DNA from: an uncultured Paraburkholderia sp.
GTDB lineage: Bacteria; Pseudomonadota; Gammaproteobacteria; Burkholderiales; Burkholderiaceae
Direction: 5' to 3'
Length of the DNA stretch: 15,896 nt
Assembly (NCBI GenBank): GCA_937917025.1
Contig: CALFSF010000449.1
Location: 1 to 15,896, forward strand
Made by a program: the position numbers and the translations under genes
Shown here: positions 1-6,216 of the stretch, one piece after another
Numbering within the stretch: the stretch's first letter is position 1
How the letters are laid out: every line of letters begins with the position of its first letter
Notes under the pieces: generated by a model
Databases searched by the model: none
What the model was told of the DNA's origin: nothing
The model's input: only the letters and a program-made list of their open reading frames with translations

Positions 1-479
1 CTCCCCAGCCCCGACTGCAGGCTCGAATACTGGCTGACGCCCTTGCCGAGCGACGTGAGCCCGTCGGTGAAGGCCTGTTTGTTGACCGGCGTAGCGGATG
101 ACGCGCCGCCACCGCTGAACGCCTGGGTCAGCGTCTGCGACAGCGACTGCTGCGTGCTGCCTACCTGCGAGAGCGTGCCCGCCGACGGCACGCCGCCGCT
201 GAGCAATCCCGCCGCCTGCTGCGCCTGGCCGGCGGCGCTGCTCATCCCCATCGCCGAAGCGAGGCTCGACTGCCCGCTCAGCACCTGCTGGTTCGCGCCG
301 ACGTAGCTTTGCAGCAACTGCGTCACGCCGCCCGAGGAAGGCGCCGCCGCGGTCGCGGCATTCCCGCCGCCGCCAATGCCCAGCCGCTTGAGGTTGAACT
401 GTGCGTGCGCCGTGCCGCCCGCGAGCAGCGCGGCGCCTGCGATCAACGAAAACGAGAGCGGGAGGATGCGTTTTTTCAT
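1..479 (-). CDS. Small secreted protein of unknown function (partial, C-terminus beyond left edge)
   Basis: The reading frame starts at the ATG complementary to 477-479 and stays open for 159 codons to the left edge. A good ribosome site (AGGAGA, complement of 484-489) lies a few bases upstream. The product begins with a Sec signal peptide: MKKR, a hydrophobic stretch at about residues 5-21, and an AHA|Q cleavage site after residue 26. The mature part is rich in Gly, Ala, Ser and Gln, has no Cys in the visible part, and carries repeated short amphipathic pieces (QLLQSYVGANQQVLSGQSSL, then a Gln/Ser stretch). This suggests a helical periplasmic or surface protein. I do not recognise the family and assign no function. 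It is divergent from the iron operon to its right. Its long leader with hairpins (494-528, 591-633) suggests post-transcriptional control. Confidence 0.75.
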   Translation of the reverse strand, partial: MKKRILPLSFSLIAGAALLAGGTAHAQFNLKRLGIGGGGNAATAAAPSSGGVTQLLQSYVGANQQVLSGQSSLASAMGMSSAAGQAQQAAGLLSGGVPSAGTLSQVGSTQQSLSQTLTQAFSGGGASSATPVNKQAFTDGLTSLGKGVSQYSSLQSGLG

Positions 480-493
480 GTCTATCTCCTGTC

Positions 494-528
494 GACCGGA
501 GTTCGCGCTTCGGTGCGTGACTCCGGTC
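494..528 (-). promoter_or_regulatory. Stem-loop in the 5' leader, just upstream of the ribosome site
   Basis: GACCGGAGT (494-502) and ACTCCGGTC (520-528) are perfect 9-bp inverted arms around a 17-nt loop. The loop can itself pair further (504-508 with 513-517, counting one G-U pair). On the minus strand this hairpin ends 4 nt before the AGGAGA ribosome site. No T-run follows on either strand, so it is not an ordinary terminator. The CTCC of one arm could alternatively pair with GGAG of the ribosome site. Confidence 0.5.
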
Positions 529-658
529 CCATGCGAGTTATTGCAGGGAGTGGCCTTCATAACCTTCCATGTCCATCGCGCGCCGCGACATCAGGCGAGG
601 CCACTGCGTTCGGTCGCCTCGCCCTCCGCCTGACGCAAAACAATGAAGGCACATGAAA

Positions 659-687
659 GTTATAGCGTCTTCAACGCCGTCGACGAA
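659..687 (-). promoter_or_regulatory. Candidate sigma-70 promoter for the leftward secreted-protein gene
   Basis: On the minus strand, TTCGTC (complement of 682-687) and TATAAC (complement of 659-664) are separated by 17 bp. This would start transcription near 652 and leave a leader of about 170 nt before the ATG at 479. A 6-bp inverted repeat, GACGAA-N5-TTCGTC (682-698), covers the -35 element and could be an operator. The -10 is good and the -35 mediocre. No other minus-strand promoter nearer the gene looked better. Confidence 0.35.
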
Positions 688-810
688 GATGTTTCGTCTG
701 ACCTGAATCCTGCCATCTTCGCCGATAAACCAGCCATTTTCTTTCCATTTAATTACGTTCGCATTTCTTAACAATTACACACAAATGATTTTTATCGGAG
801 TTCGTCAATC

Positions 811-838
811 TTGTGTATATATAAAAGTAATGTATATG
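811..838 (+). promoter_or_regulatory. Candidate promoter P1 of the iron operon, overlapped by the Fur box
   Basis: TTGTGT (811-816) and TATATG (833-838) are separated by 16 bp in AT-rich DNA. The -10 element overlaps the left end of the Fur box, the usual geometry for Fur repression. A competing promoter lies just downstream: TTGACT (858-863), 17 bp, TACGAT (881-886). That one has the better -35 and would place the Fur box immediately upstream of its -35. The sequence alone does not decide between them. Confidence 0.4.
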
Positions 839-853
839 CGAATCATTCTCATT
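835..853 (+). promoter_or_regulatory. Fur box (ferric uptake regulator operator)
   Basis: TATGCGAATCATTCTCATT matches 17 of 19 positions of the palindromic Fur site AATGAGAATCATTCTCATT. It lies about 150 bp upstream of the porin start and overlaps or abuts the candidate promoters. It predicts repression of the downstream genes when iron is plentiful. The function of those genes (DyP peroxidase, FbpABC) independently fits iron control. Confidence 0.85.
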
Positions 854-872
854 TGTGTTGACTGTCACATTC

Positions 873-898
873 CGGATGCGTACGATTCGAAGCATCCG
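873..898 (+). promoter_or_regulatory. Hairpin in the 5' leader of the porin transcript
   Basis: CGGATGC (873-879) and GCATCCG (892-898) are perfect 7-bp arms around a 12-nt loop. If transcription starts at P1 this forms early in a leader of about 155 nt. If it starts at the downstream promoter, the repeat instead flanks the -10 element TACGAT. No T-run follows. Confidence 0.35.
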
Positions 899-1001
899 CA
901 GTGCGTCGTGTCGTCGTCGACCGCTGCTGCGATCTGATTTCCGGCTATTGCATCTCCCGCCTCGAAAATCGTTACGCACATACCAACAAAGAAGGATTTC
1001 G

Positions 1002-2519
1002 ATGAAGCTCGCCCGGTCCACCCGACCCGCTCGTGCAGCGCGTTCGCGTGCGCTAGCCCCATCGCGTATTCGCGCGATGCGCGTCCCGCCTTTTCGCCGT
1101 GCGGCGTTCTACACAGCGTTCGCACTGGCGAGCCTGACCGGCAGCGCGGCTTACGCCGCGGCCAATCCCGATGCCGCGCCCGAAGCACCTGAAGCAGACC
1201 TGAATATCCAGGCACAGCCCGCGGGTCAATGGACCGGTGTGTGGACGCGCGCAACGCTGCTCGGCGACATCGGCGGCATACGTCCGTGGCTCGGCAAATA
1301 CGGCGTGACGTTCGGCCTCACCGAAACCAGCGAATATCTCGCGAACCTGCGCGGCGGTCTCGCGCGCGGCGGCGATTACGATGGTTTGACGACAGCCACG
1401 GTGCAGGTCGATACGCAGAAAGCGTTCGGCCTGCCAGGCGGTACGTTCAATGCCAGCGCGCTGCAGATTCACGGCCGCAATCTGAGCGCCGACAAGCTCG
1501 GCACGTTGAACACGGCAAGCGGTATCGAAGCGGATGCCACGACCCGCCTGTGGGAATTGTGGTATCAGCAGTCGCTGCTCAACAAGCGCGTCGACATCAA
1601 GGTCGGTCAGCAAAGTATCGACCAGGAGTTCATGACGAGCCAGTATTCGGCGCTCTTCGTGAACACGATGTTCGGCTGGCCGGGCGTGCCTTCGTATGAC
1701 ATGCCGTCGGGTGGCCCGGCGTATCCGCTCGCCGACCTCGGCGTGCGCGTGCGCGGACAGATCACCCCTTCGCTGACGGCGCTGGCCGGCGTATTCGACG
1801 GCGATCCGCTCGGCAACAATCCGGACAACCTCAGCGGCACGAACTTCAACCTGCACAACGGCGCGCTCTTCATCGGCGAGTTGCAGTACGCGATCAACCA
1901 GCCGGCCGACGGCGAAATGGTCGGCATGAATCAGACCGGCCTGCCGGGCACGTACAAGGTCGGCGTCTGGTACAACAGCGGGCGCTTCGACGACCAGCGC
2001 TTCGACAACACGGGCGTGCCGCTCGCGAACACGGCGCTCTCCACCGGCACGCCGCAGTCGCATCACGGCGACTACAGCTTCTACGCCGTCGCCGACCAGA
2101 TGGTCTGGCGCCCCGATCCGGACGAACCGCGCAGCCTCGGCGTGTTCATGCGCGTGATGGGCGCGCCGGGCGACCGCAACCTGATCAGCGCCAGCGCCAA
2201 CCTCGGCCTCGTGCTGAAGGCGCCGTTCGCCGGCCGCGACAACGACTCCGCCGGCATCGCGCTGACGTACATCAAGGTCGGCAGCCACGCCCGCGACTTC
2301 GACAGCGACAACCTCACGTACAGCGGCGGCCCGTACCCGATCCGCAACAGCGAAACCGTGCTGGAAGCGACCTACCAGTATCAGGTCACGCCGTGGTGGC
2401 AGTTGCAGGCCGACGCGCAGTACACGTTCAACGCAGGCGCGGGCCAGAACCCGAACGACCCGACCCAGGCACTGCGCAACACGTTTGTGATCGGCGTGCG
2501 AACCAACATCATGTTCTAA
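1002..2519 (+). CDS. OprB-family outer-membrane porin
   Basis: The product (505 aa) resembles carbohydrate-selective OprB porins, outer-membrane beta-barrels that let small solutes diffuse in. The ATG at 1002 is chosen because GAAGGA (991-996) sits 5 nt upstream; the frame is open back to 855 but without a ribosome site there. The N-terminus is long and Arg-rich before the hydrophobic core, with cleavage at AYA|A; a second ATG at 1077 (M26) would give a more ordinary signal peptide. The mature part shows the OprB pattern: a tryptophan-rich start, GLTETSEYLANLRGG, VGQQSIDQEFMTS, and a final beta-strand ending in Phe (TNIMF), as required for BAM-dependent insertion. It is the first gene after a Fur box and is followed by periplasmic and transport genes, so its solute may be an iron chelate and not a sugar. 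That role is inference; the family is fairly certain. Confidence 0.85.
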   Translation: MKLARSTRPARAARSRALAPSRIRAMRVPPFRRAAFYTAFALASLTGSAAYAAANPDAAPEAPEADLNIQAQPAGQWTGVWTRATLLGDIGGIRPWLGKYGVTFGLTETSEYLANLRGGLARGGDYDGLTTATVQVDTQKAFGLPGGTFNASALQIHGRNLSADKLGTLNTASGIEADATTRLWELWYQQSLLNKRVDIKVGQQSIDQEFMTSQYSALFVNTMFGWPGVPSYDMPSGGPAYPLADLGVRVRGQITPSLTALAGVFDGDPLGNNPDNLSGTNFNLHNGALFIGELQYAINQPADGEMVGMNQTGLPGTYKVGVWYNSGRFDDQRFDNTGVPLANTALSTGTPQSHHGDYSFYAVADQMVWRPDPDEPRSLGVFMRVMGAPGDRNLISASANLGLVLKAPFAGRDNDSAGIALTYIKVGSHARDFDSDNLTYSGGPYPIRNSETVLEATYQYQVTPWWQLQADAQYTFNAGAGQNPNDPTQALRNTFVIGVRTNIMF

Positions 2520-2598
2520 CGCTTACCTTACCTAACCGAACCCTACGCATTCGATCATGACGCAATCCACGTTTTGCGCGAGCGGCACGGAGATATAC

Positions 2599-3768
2599 AT
2601 GACCTGTCCCACGCACCACGCAGCACGCCGCATGGCGGGCACCGCACGCACCATGCGCGCCACGCTCACCGCCGGGCTGACCCTCGCCGCACTGTTCGCC
2701 GCAGGCGCGGCACACGCGGAACCAAAGGGCTTTCTCGAGACGCTGAAGCATCACGAGACGCTCATCAACACCGTACCCGACAACGGCGACCAGAACCCGT
2801 ACGCGGTTGTCGTCGCGCCCGTTTCCGCGGGCACGGTCAAGCAGGGCGACGTGCTGGTCGGCAACTTCAACAACGCGACGAACCTGCAGGGCACCGGCAG
2901 CACGATCATCGACTACCACCCCGACACGAAGCAGATGTCGACGTTCGCGATCGTGCCGCGCGACCTGAAGGAATGCCCGGGCGGCATCGGCCTGTCGACC
3001 GCGATGACGATGCTGAAGTCGGGCTGGGTGATCGTCGGCAGCACGCCGAGCAACGACGGCACCACCGGCACGAAGGGCGCCGGCTGTCTGATCGTGCTCG
3101 ATGCGCAGGGCAAGGTGGCATCGACGATCGTGAGCCCGAACATCAACGATCCGTGGGGCAACATGGCCGTCGTCGACAACGGCACGAGCGCGACGCTCTT
3201 CGTGAGCAACGCGGGCTTCGGCGTCGGCGGCGCGGACGGCAATCCGCCGGTGTTCAAGCAGGCCACCGTGCTGCGGCTCGATCTCGACATCCCGCAAGGC
3301 AAGCCGCCGGTCGTGAAGAAGGAAACGGTGGTCGGCAGCGGCTTCGGCGCGCAGGCCGACAAGGGTGTGTTCCTCGTCGGACCGACGGGTCTCGCGCTGT
3401 CGAAGGACCAGTCGCTGCTGTATGTGTCCGATGCGATCGGCAACCGCGTGACCGAAATCGACGAACCGATGACGCGCGATACGAGCGCGGGCGTCGGCCG
3501 CCAGGTCACCGCCGACGGCCTGCTGCACCGGCCGCTCGCGATGGTGACGGCACCGAACGGCCACCTGCTCGTGACGAACGCGCTCAACGGCCAGGTCGTC
3601 GAAATCGATCCGGTCGATGGCAAGCAGCTGTACGCGCGCTGGATCGACACGGACAAGGCGCAATCGCCGCCGGGTAATGGCGACCTGTTCGGCATTGCAA
3701 TGACGCCGCAAGGCGATGGTTTCTACTACGTACAGGATGACGTGAACACGCTCGTGCTCGCGAAGTAA
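2599..3768 (+). CDS. Secreted NHL/SMP-30-like beta-propeller protein, function unknown
   Basis: ATG 2599 is preferred because GGAG (2589-2592) lies 6 nt upstream; the upstream ATG at 2557 has no ribosome site. The product is 389 aa with a Sec signal peptide ending AHA|E (about residue 40). The mature chain is built of repeated strand-rich blocks, each ending in a small D/N-G turn. Examples are the blocks around VLVGNFNN, GPTGLALSKDQSLLYVSD, RPLAMVTAPNGHLLVTN and GIAMTPQGDGFYYVQDD, which suggest a propeller of about six blades. Two Cys in the mature part (KECPGG and GAGC) could form a disulphide. Metal or haem ligands cannot be assigned by eye. It lies 79 bp after the porin and 5 bp before the peroxidase gene, so it is very likely co-transcribed. 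A periplasmic role in handling the porin's substrate or assisting the peroxidase is possible. A sugar-lactonase-like activity is the main alternative. Confidence 0.75.
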   Translation: MTCPTHHAARRMAGTARTMRATLTAGLTLAALFAAGAAHAEPKGFLETLKHHETLINTVPDNGDQNPYAVVVAPVSAGTVKQGDVLVGNFNNATNLQGTGSTIIDYHPDTKQMSTFAIVPRDLKECPGGIGLSTAMTMLKSGWVIVGSTPSNDGTTGTKGAGCLIVLDAQGKVASTIVSPNINDPWGNMAVVDNGTSATLFVSNAGFGVGGADGNPPVFKQATVLRLDLDIPQGKPPVVKKETVVGSGFGAQADKGVFLVGPTGLALSKDQSLLYVSDAIGNRVTEIDEPMTRDTSAGVGRQVTADGLLHRPLAMVTAPNGHLLVTNALNGQVVEIDPVDGKQLYARWIDTDKAQSPPGNGDLFGIAMTPQGDGFYYVQDDVNTLVLAK

Positions 3769-3773
3769 GCATC

Positions 3774-5072
3774 ATGGCAAACGACCCCACATCCCCATCG
3801 CGTCCGTCGCGACGCGGGTTTCTCAAGGCGGGCGGCGCCGCGGTCGCGGCGGGCGCCGGGCTCGGCGCGACGGGCGTCGCGCAGGCGGCCCAGACCGCGC
3901 TCGGCAAGACGCATGCGGACGACGCGCAGCGCGCCGCCGAGCCGTTCTTCGGCGCGCATCAGGGCGGCATCGTCACGCCGCAGCAGAGCCACACGTATGT
4001 CGCGGCGTTCGATCTCACGACGGACAAGCGCGACGACGTGATCGGCCTCCTGCGCGCATGGACCGACGCCGCCGCGCGCATGACGCAGGGCGCGACCGCT
4101 GCCCCGCTCGACACGCCCGACGACAAACCCGCGCCCGATTCGGCCGATATCCTCGGCCTCGGCCCGCAGGGTCTCACGATCACGTTCGGTTTCGGTCCCG
4201 GCCTCTTCACGCAGGAAGGCCGCGACCGTTACGGCATCGCGAACCGGCGGCCCGCCGCGCTCGTCGACCTGCCGCGCTTTAACGGCGACCAGCTGGTCGC
4301 GCAGAAGACCGGCGGCGACCTCTACGTCCAGGCATGCGCGAACGATCCGCAGGTCGCGTTCCATGCGGTGCGGCAACTCGCGCGCATGGGCTACGGCGCG
4401 ATCGCGATGCGCTGGGGCCAGGCGGGTTTCCTGTCCGGCCCGCGCGGACAGACGCCACGCAACCTGATGGGTTTCAAGGACGGCACGAACAATCCTTCGA
4501 CGGCGAAACCGCCGCTGATGAACCAGTTCGTCTGGGCCAGCGCGCCCGACGCGCCGTGGATGCAGGGCGGCACGTACACGGTCGTGCGCCGTATCCGCAT
4601 CACGCTCGAGCACTGGGACCAGATGGAGCTCGGCTTCCAGGAAGAAGTGCTCGGGCGGCACAAGTACAGCGGCGCGCCGATCGGCATGAAAAACGAGTTC
4701 GACGCGCTCGACCTGAAAGCCGAGGACAAGGACGGCAATCCGGTCATCGCGCAGAACGCGCACGTGCGGCTGTCGAACGAGGCGTCGAACAATGGCGCGC
4801 AGATTCTGCGCCGCTCGTATTCGTACAACGACGGCACGAATTTCTACATCGAGCGCTGGCCGCCATGGCGCCAGGAAACGGAGTACGACGCCGGGCTGAT
4901 TTTCATCGCGCATCAGGGCGATCCGCGCACCGGCTTCATTCCGATCAACGAAAAGCTCTCGAAGTTCGACATGATGAACCAGTTCACGACGCACGTCGGC
5001 AGCGCGATATTCGCGTGCCCGCCGGGCGCGCGGCAGGGTTCGTACATCGGCGCGGGGCTCTTCGAGACGTAA
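3774..5072 (+). CDS. Tat-exported DyP-type haem peroxidase (EfeB-like)
   Basis: The product (432 aa) is a dye-decolourising peroxidase of the EfeB/YcdB type, which binds haem and acts in the periplasm after folded export. A twin-arginine signal is plain: SRRGFLK at residues 12-18, a mild hydrophobic stretch, and AQA|A cleavage near 38. The DyP hallmark GFKDGTNNP is at 233-241 with catalytic Asp236. The probable haem-ligand His330 is in NAHVRL, and the distal Arg347 in RRSYSYNDG. The C-terminus has HVGSAIFACPPG. All key residues are present, so it should be active. EfeB relatives either oxidise ferrous iron for uptake or have been proposed to remove iron from haem. The start lies 5 bp after the propeller gene and has only a weak ribosome site, suggesting translational coupling. 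Neighbouring FbpABC genes imply that it supplies ferric iron to FbpA; that coupling is inference. Confidence 0.93.
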   Translation: MANDPTSPSRPSRRGFLKAGGAAVAAGAGLGATGVAQAAQTALGKTHADDAQRAAEPFFGAHQGGIVTPQQSHTYVAAFDLTTDKRDDVIGLLRAWTDAAARMTQGATAAPLDTPDDKPAPDSADILGLGPQGLTITFGFGPGLFTQEGRDRYGIANRRPAALVDLPRFNGDQLVAQKTGGDLYVQACANDPQVAFHAVRQLARMGYGAIAMRWGQAGFLSGPRGQTPRNLMGFKDGTNNPSTAKPPLMNQFVWASAPDAPWMQGGTYTVVRRIRITLEHWDQMELGFQEEVLGRHKYSGAPIGMKNEFDALDLKAEDKDGNPVIAQNAHVRLSNEASNNGAQILRRSYSYNDGTNFYIERWPPWRQETEYDAGLIFIAHQGDPRTGFIPINEKLSKFDMMNQFTTHVGSAIFACPPGARQGSYIGAGLFET

Positions 5073-5184
5073 GCCGCGCGGGCCGCATGGACGTCGCTTC
5101 AGACCCTGGGCCCACACCGCGCGCGCGCACACAACATTGCACGCAGCACGCATTGAATCAACACATCAAGGGGATTTAATAATC

Positions 5185-6207
5185 ATGGCTCAATCCTGGT
5201 TTCGCGCGCGCCTCGGCGCGTCGTTCATCGCCGCCGCACTGTCGCTGCCGCTGACGGCGCCCGCCGCGCACGCTGCTTCGATCGTGCTGTACAGCGCGCA
5301 GCACGAGCAGGTCGTCGACATGCTCGCGAAGGATTTCGAAAAGGAATCGGGCATTTCGGTGAAGATCCGCAGCGGCGAAGGTCCGGCGCTCGCGGCGCAA
5401 CTCGTCGCGGAAGGCACCGCTACACCGGCCGACGTGTACTTCACGGAAAACTCGCCCGAACTGATGCTGCTCGAGGAAAAAGGCCTGCTCGCGAAGGTCG
5501 ATCCCGCGACGCTCGCGACGATCCCCGCGCGGTTCAGCTCGCCGGCGGGTCAGTGGGTCGGCGTGACCGCGCGTGAAAACGTGCTCACGTACAACACGAC
5601 GAAGCTGCAGCCGTCGCAACTGCCGCCTTCGCTGTTCGATCTGACGAAGCCCGAATGGAAAGGCCGCGTCGGCATCGCACCGAGCGACGGCGACTTCCTG
5701 CCGCTCGTGAGCGCCGTGCTCGCGTTGAAGGGCCAGGATGAGACGCTGCAATGGCTCAAGGGCCTGAAAAAGAACGCGCAGATTTTCGATGACGACGAAG
5801 GCGTGGTCGCCGCCGTCAACCGTGGCGGCGTCGATACCGGCATCATCAACAACTACTACTGGGCGCGCCTGCACACCGAACTCGGCGACAAGGCCACGCG
5901 CAGCGCGATCTATCACTACGGCAACGGCGATGCGGGTGCGCTCGTGAACGTGTCGGGCGCGGCCGTGCTGAAAACCGCGCACAACCCGGATGGCGCGCAG
6001 CAGTTCCTGAAGTACCTGGTCAGCGAACGCGCACAGAACCTGCTCGCGAAAAGCCACGTCAGCTACGAATATCCGCTGCACGCGGGCGTCGCGGCCGATC
6101 CGATCCTCAAGCCGTTCGCTCAACTGACGCCGCCGGCGCTCACGCTCGAACAGCTCGGCGACGACAGCCAGGCCGGCAAGCTGCTGCGTCAGGCGGGCCT
6201 GCTGTAA
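5185..6207 (+). CDS. fbpA: Periplasmic ferric iron-binding protein of an ABC transporter (FbpA/AfuA family)
   Basis: ATG 5185 is chosen for its AAGGGGA ribosome site (5168-5174) and because it begins a clean Sec signal peptide ending AHA|A after residue 30. The 340-aa product captures Fe3+ in the periplasm for the permease encoded next. The mature protein starts with the family pattern SIVLYSAQHEQV. Ferric ligands known for FbpA are visible at matching spacing: His40 (mature 10), Glu88 in FTENSPE (mature 58), and the tyrosine pair Tyr224-Tyr225 in NNYYW. Retention of all four argues for true iron binding rather than the related thiamine or phosphonate binders. A 112-bp gap separates it from the peroxidase gene and could hold a weak internal promoter or processing site. 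The permease gene follows after 9 bp. Confidence 0.92.
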   Translation: MAQSWFRARLGASFIAAALSLPLTAPAAHAASIVLYSAQHEQVVDMLAKDFEKESGISVKIRSGEGPALAAQLVAEGTATPADVYFTENSPELMLLEEKGLLAKVDPATLATIPARFSSPAGQWVGVTARENVLTYNTTKLQPSQLPPSLFDLTKPEWKGRVGIAPSDGDFLPLVSAVLALKGQDETLQWLKGLKKNAQIFDDDEGVVAAVNRGGVDTGIINNYYWARLHTELGDKATRSAIYHYGNGDAGALVNVSGAAVLKTAHNPDGAQQFLKYLVSERAQNLLAKSHVSYEYPLHAGVAADPILKPFAQLTPPALTLEQLGDDSQAGKLLRQAGLL

Positions 6208-6216
6208 CGCGCCCCG

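Larger units (their letters stand above)
480..834. other. Intergenic region between divergent transcription units
   Basis: No gene is supported in this 355-bp stretch. It holds the leader and candidate promoter of the leftward gene and several inverted repeats. These are 494-528, a nested set TCAGGCG/CGCCTGA at 591-597 and 627-633 with GGCGAGG/CCTCGCC inside, and CGAAGATG/CATCTTCG at 684-691 and 714-721. From about 735 to 834 it becomes strongly AT-rich, unlike the rest of the window, as expected for promoter DNA. A 78-codon minus frame at 538-774 has no ribosome site and is not called. Confidence 0.6.

Noticed and set aside
538..774. A 78-codon minus-strand frame in the left intergenic region
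   Set aside because: No ribosome site; it overlaps the candidate promoter and inverted repeats, and its second half reads through repeat-rich leader. It resembles no family I know.
784..797. A second Fur-like stretch (AATGATTTTTATC)
   Set aside because: It shows only one-sided resemblance with no symmetric partner half, much weaker than the site at 835-853.
3726..5153. A 475-codon minus-strand frame opposite the DyP gene
   Set aside because: It is antisense to a gene with Tat and DyP motifs, Arg/Val/Ala-rich and without recognisable features.
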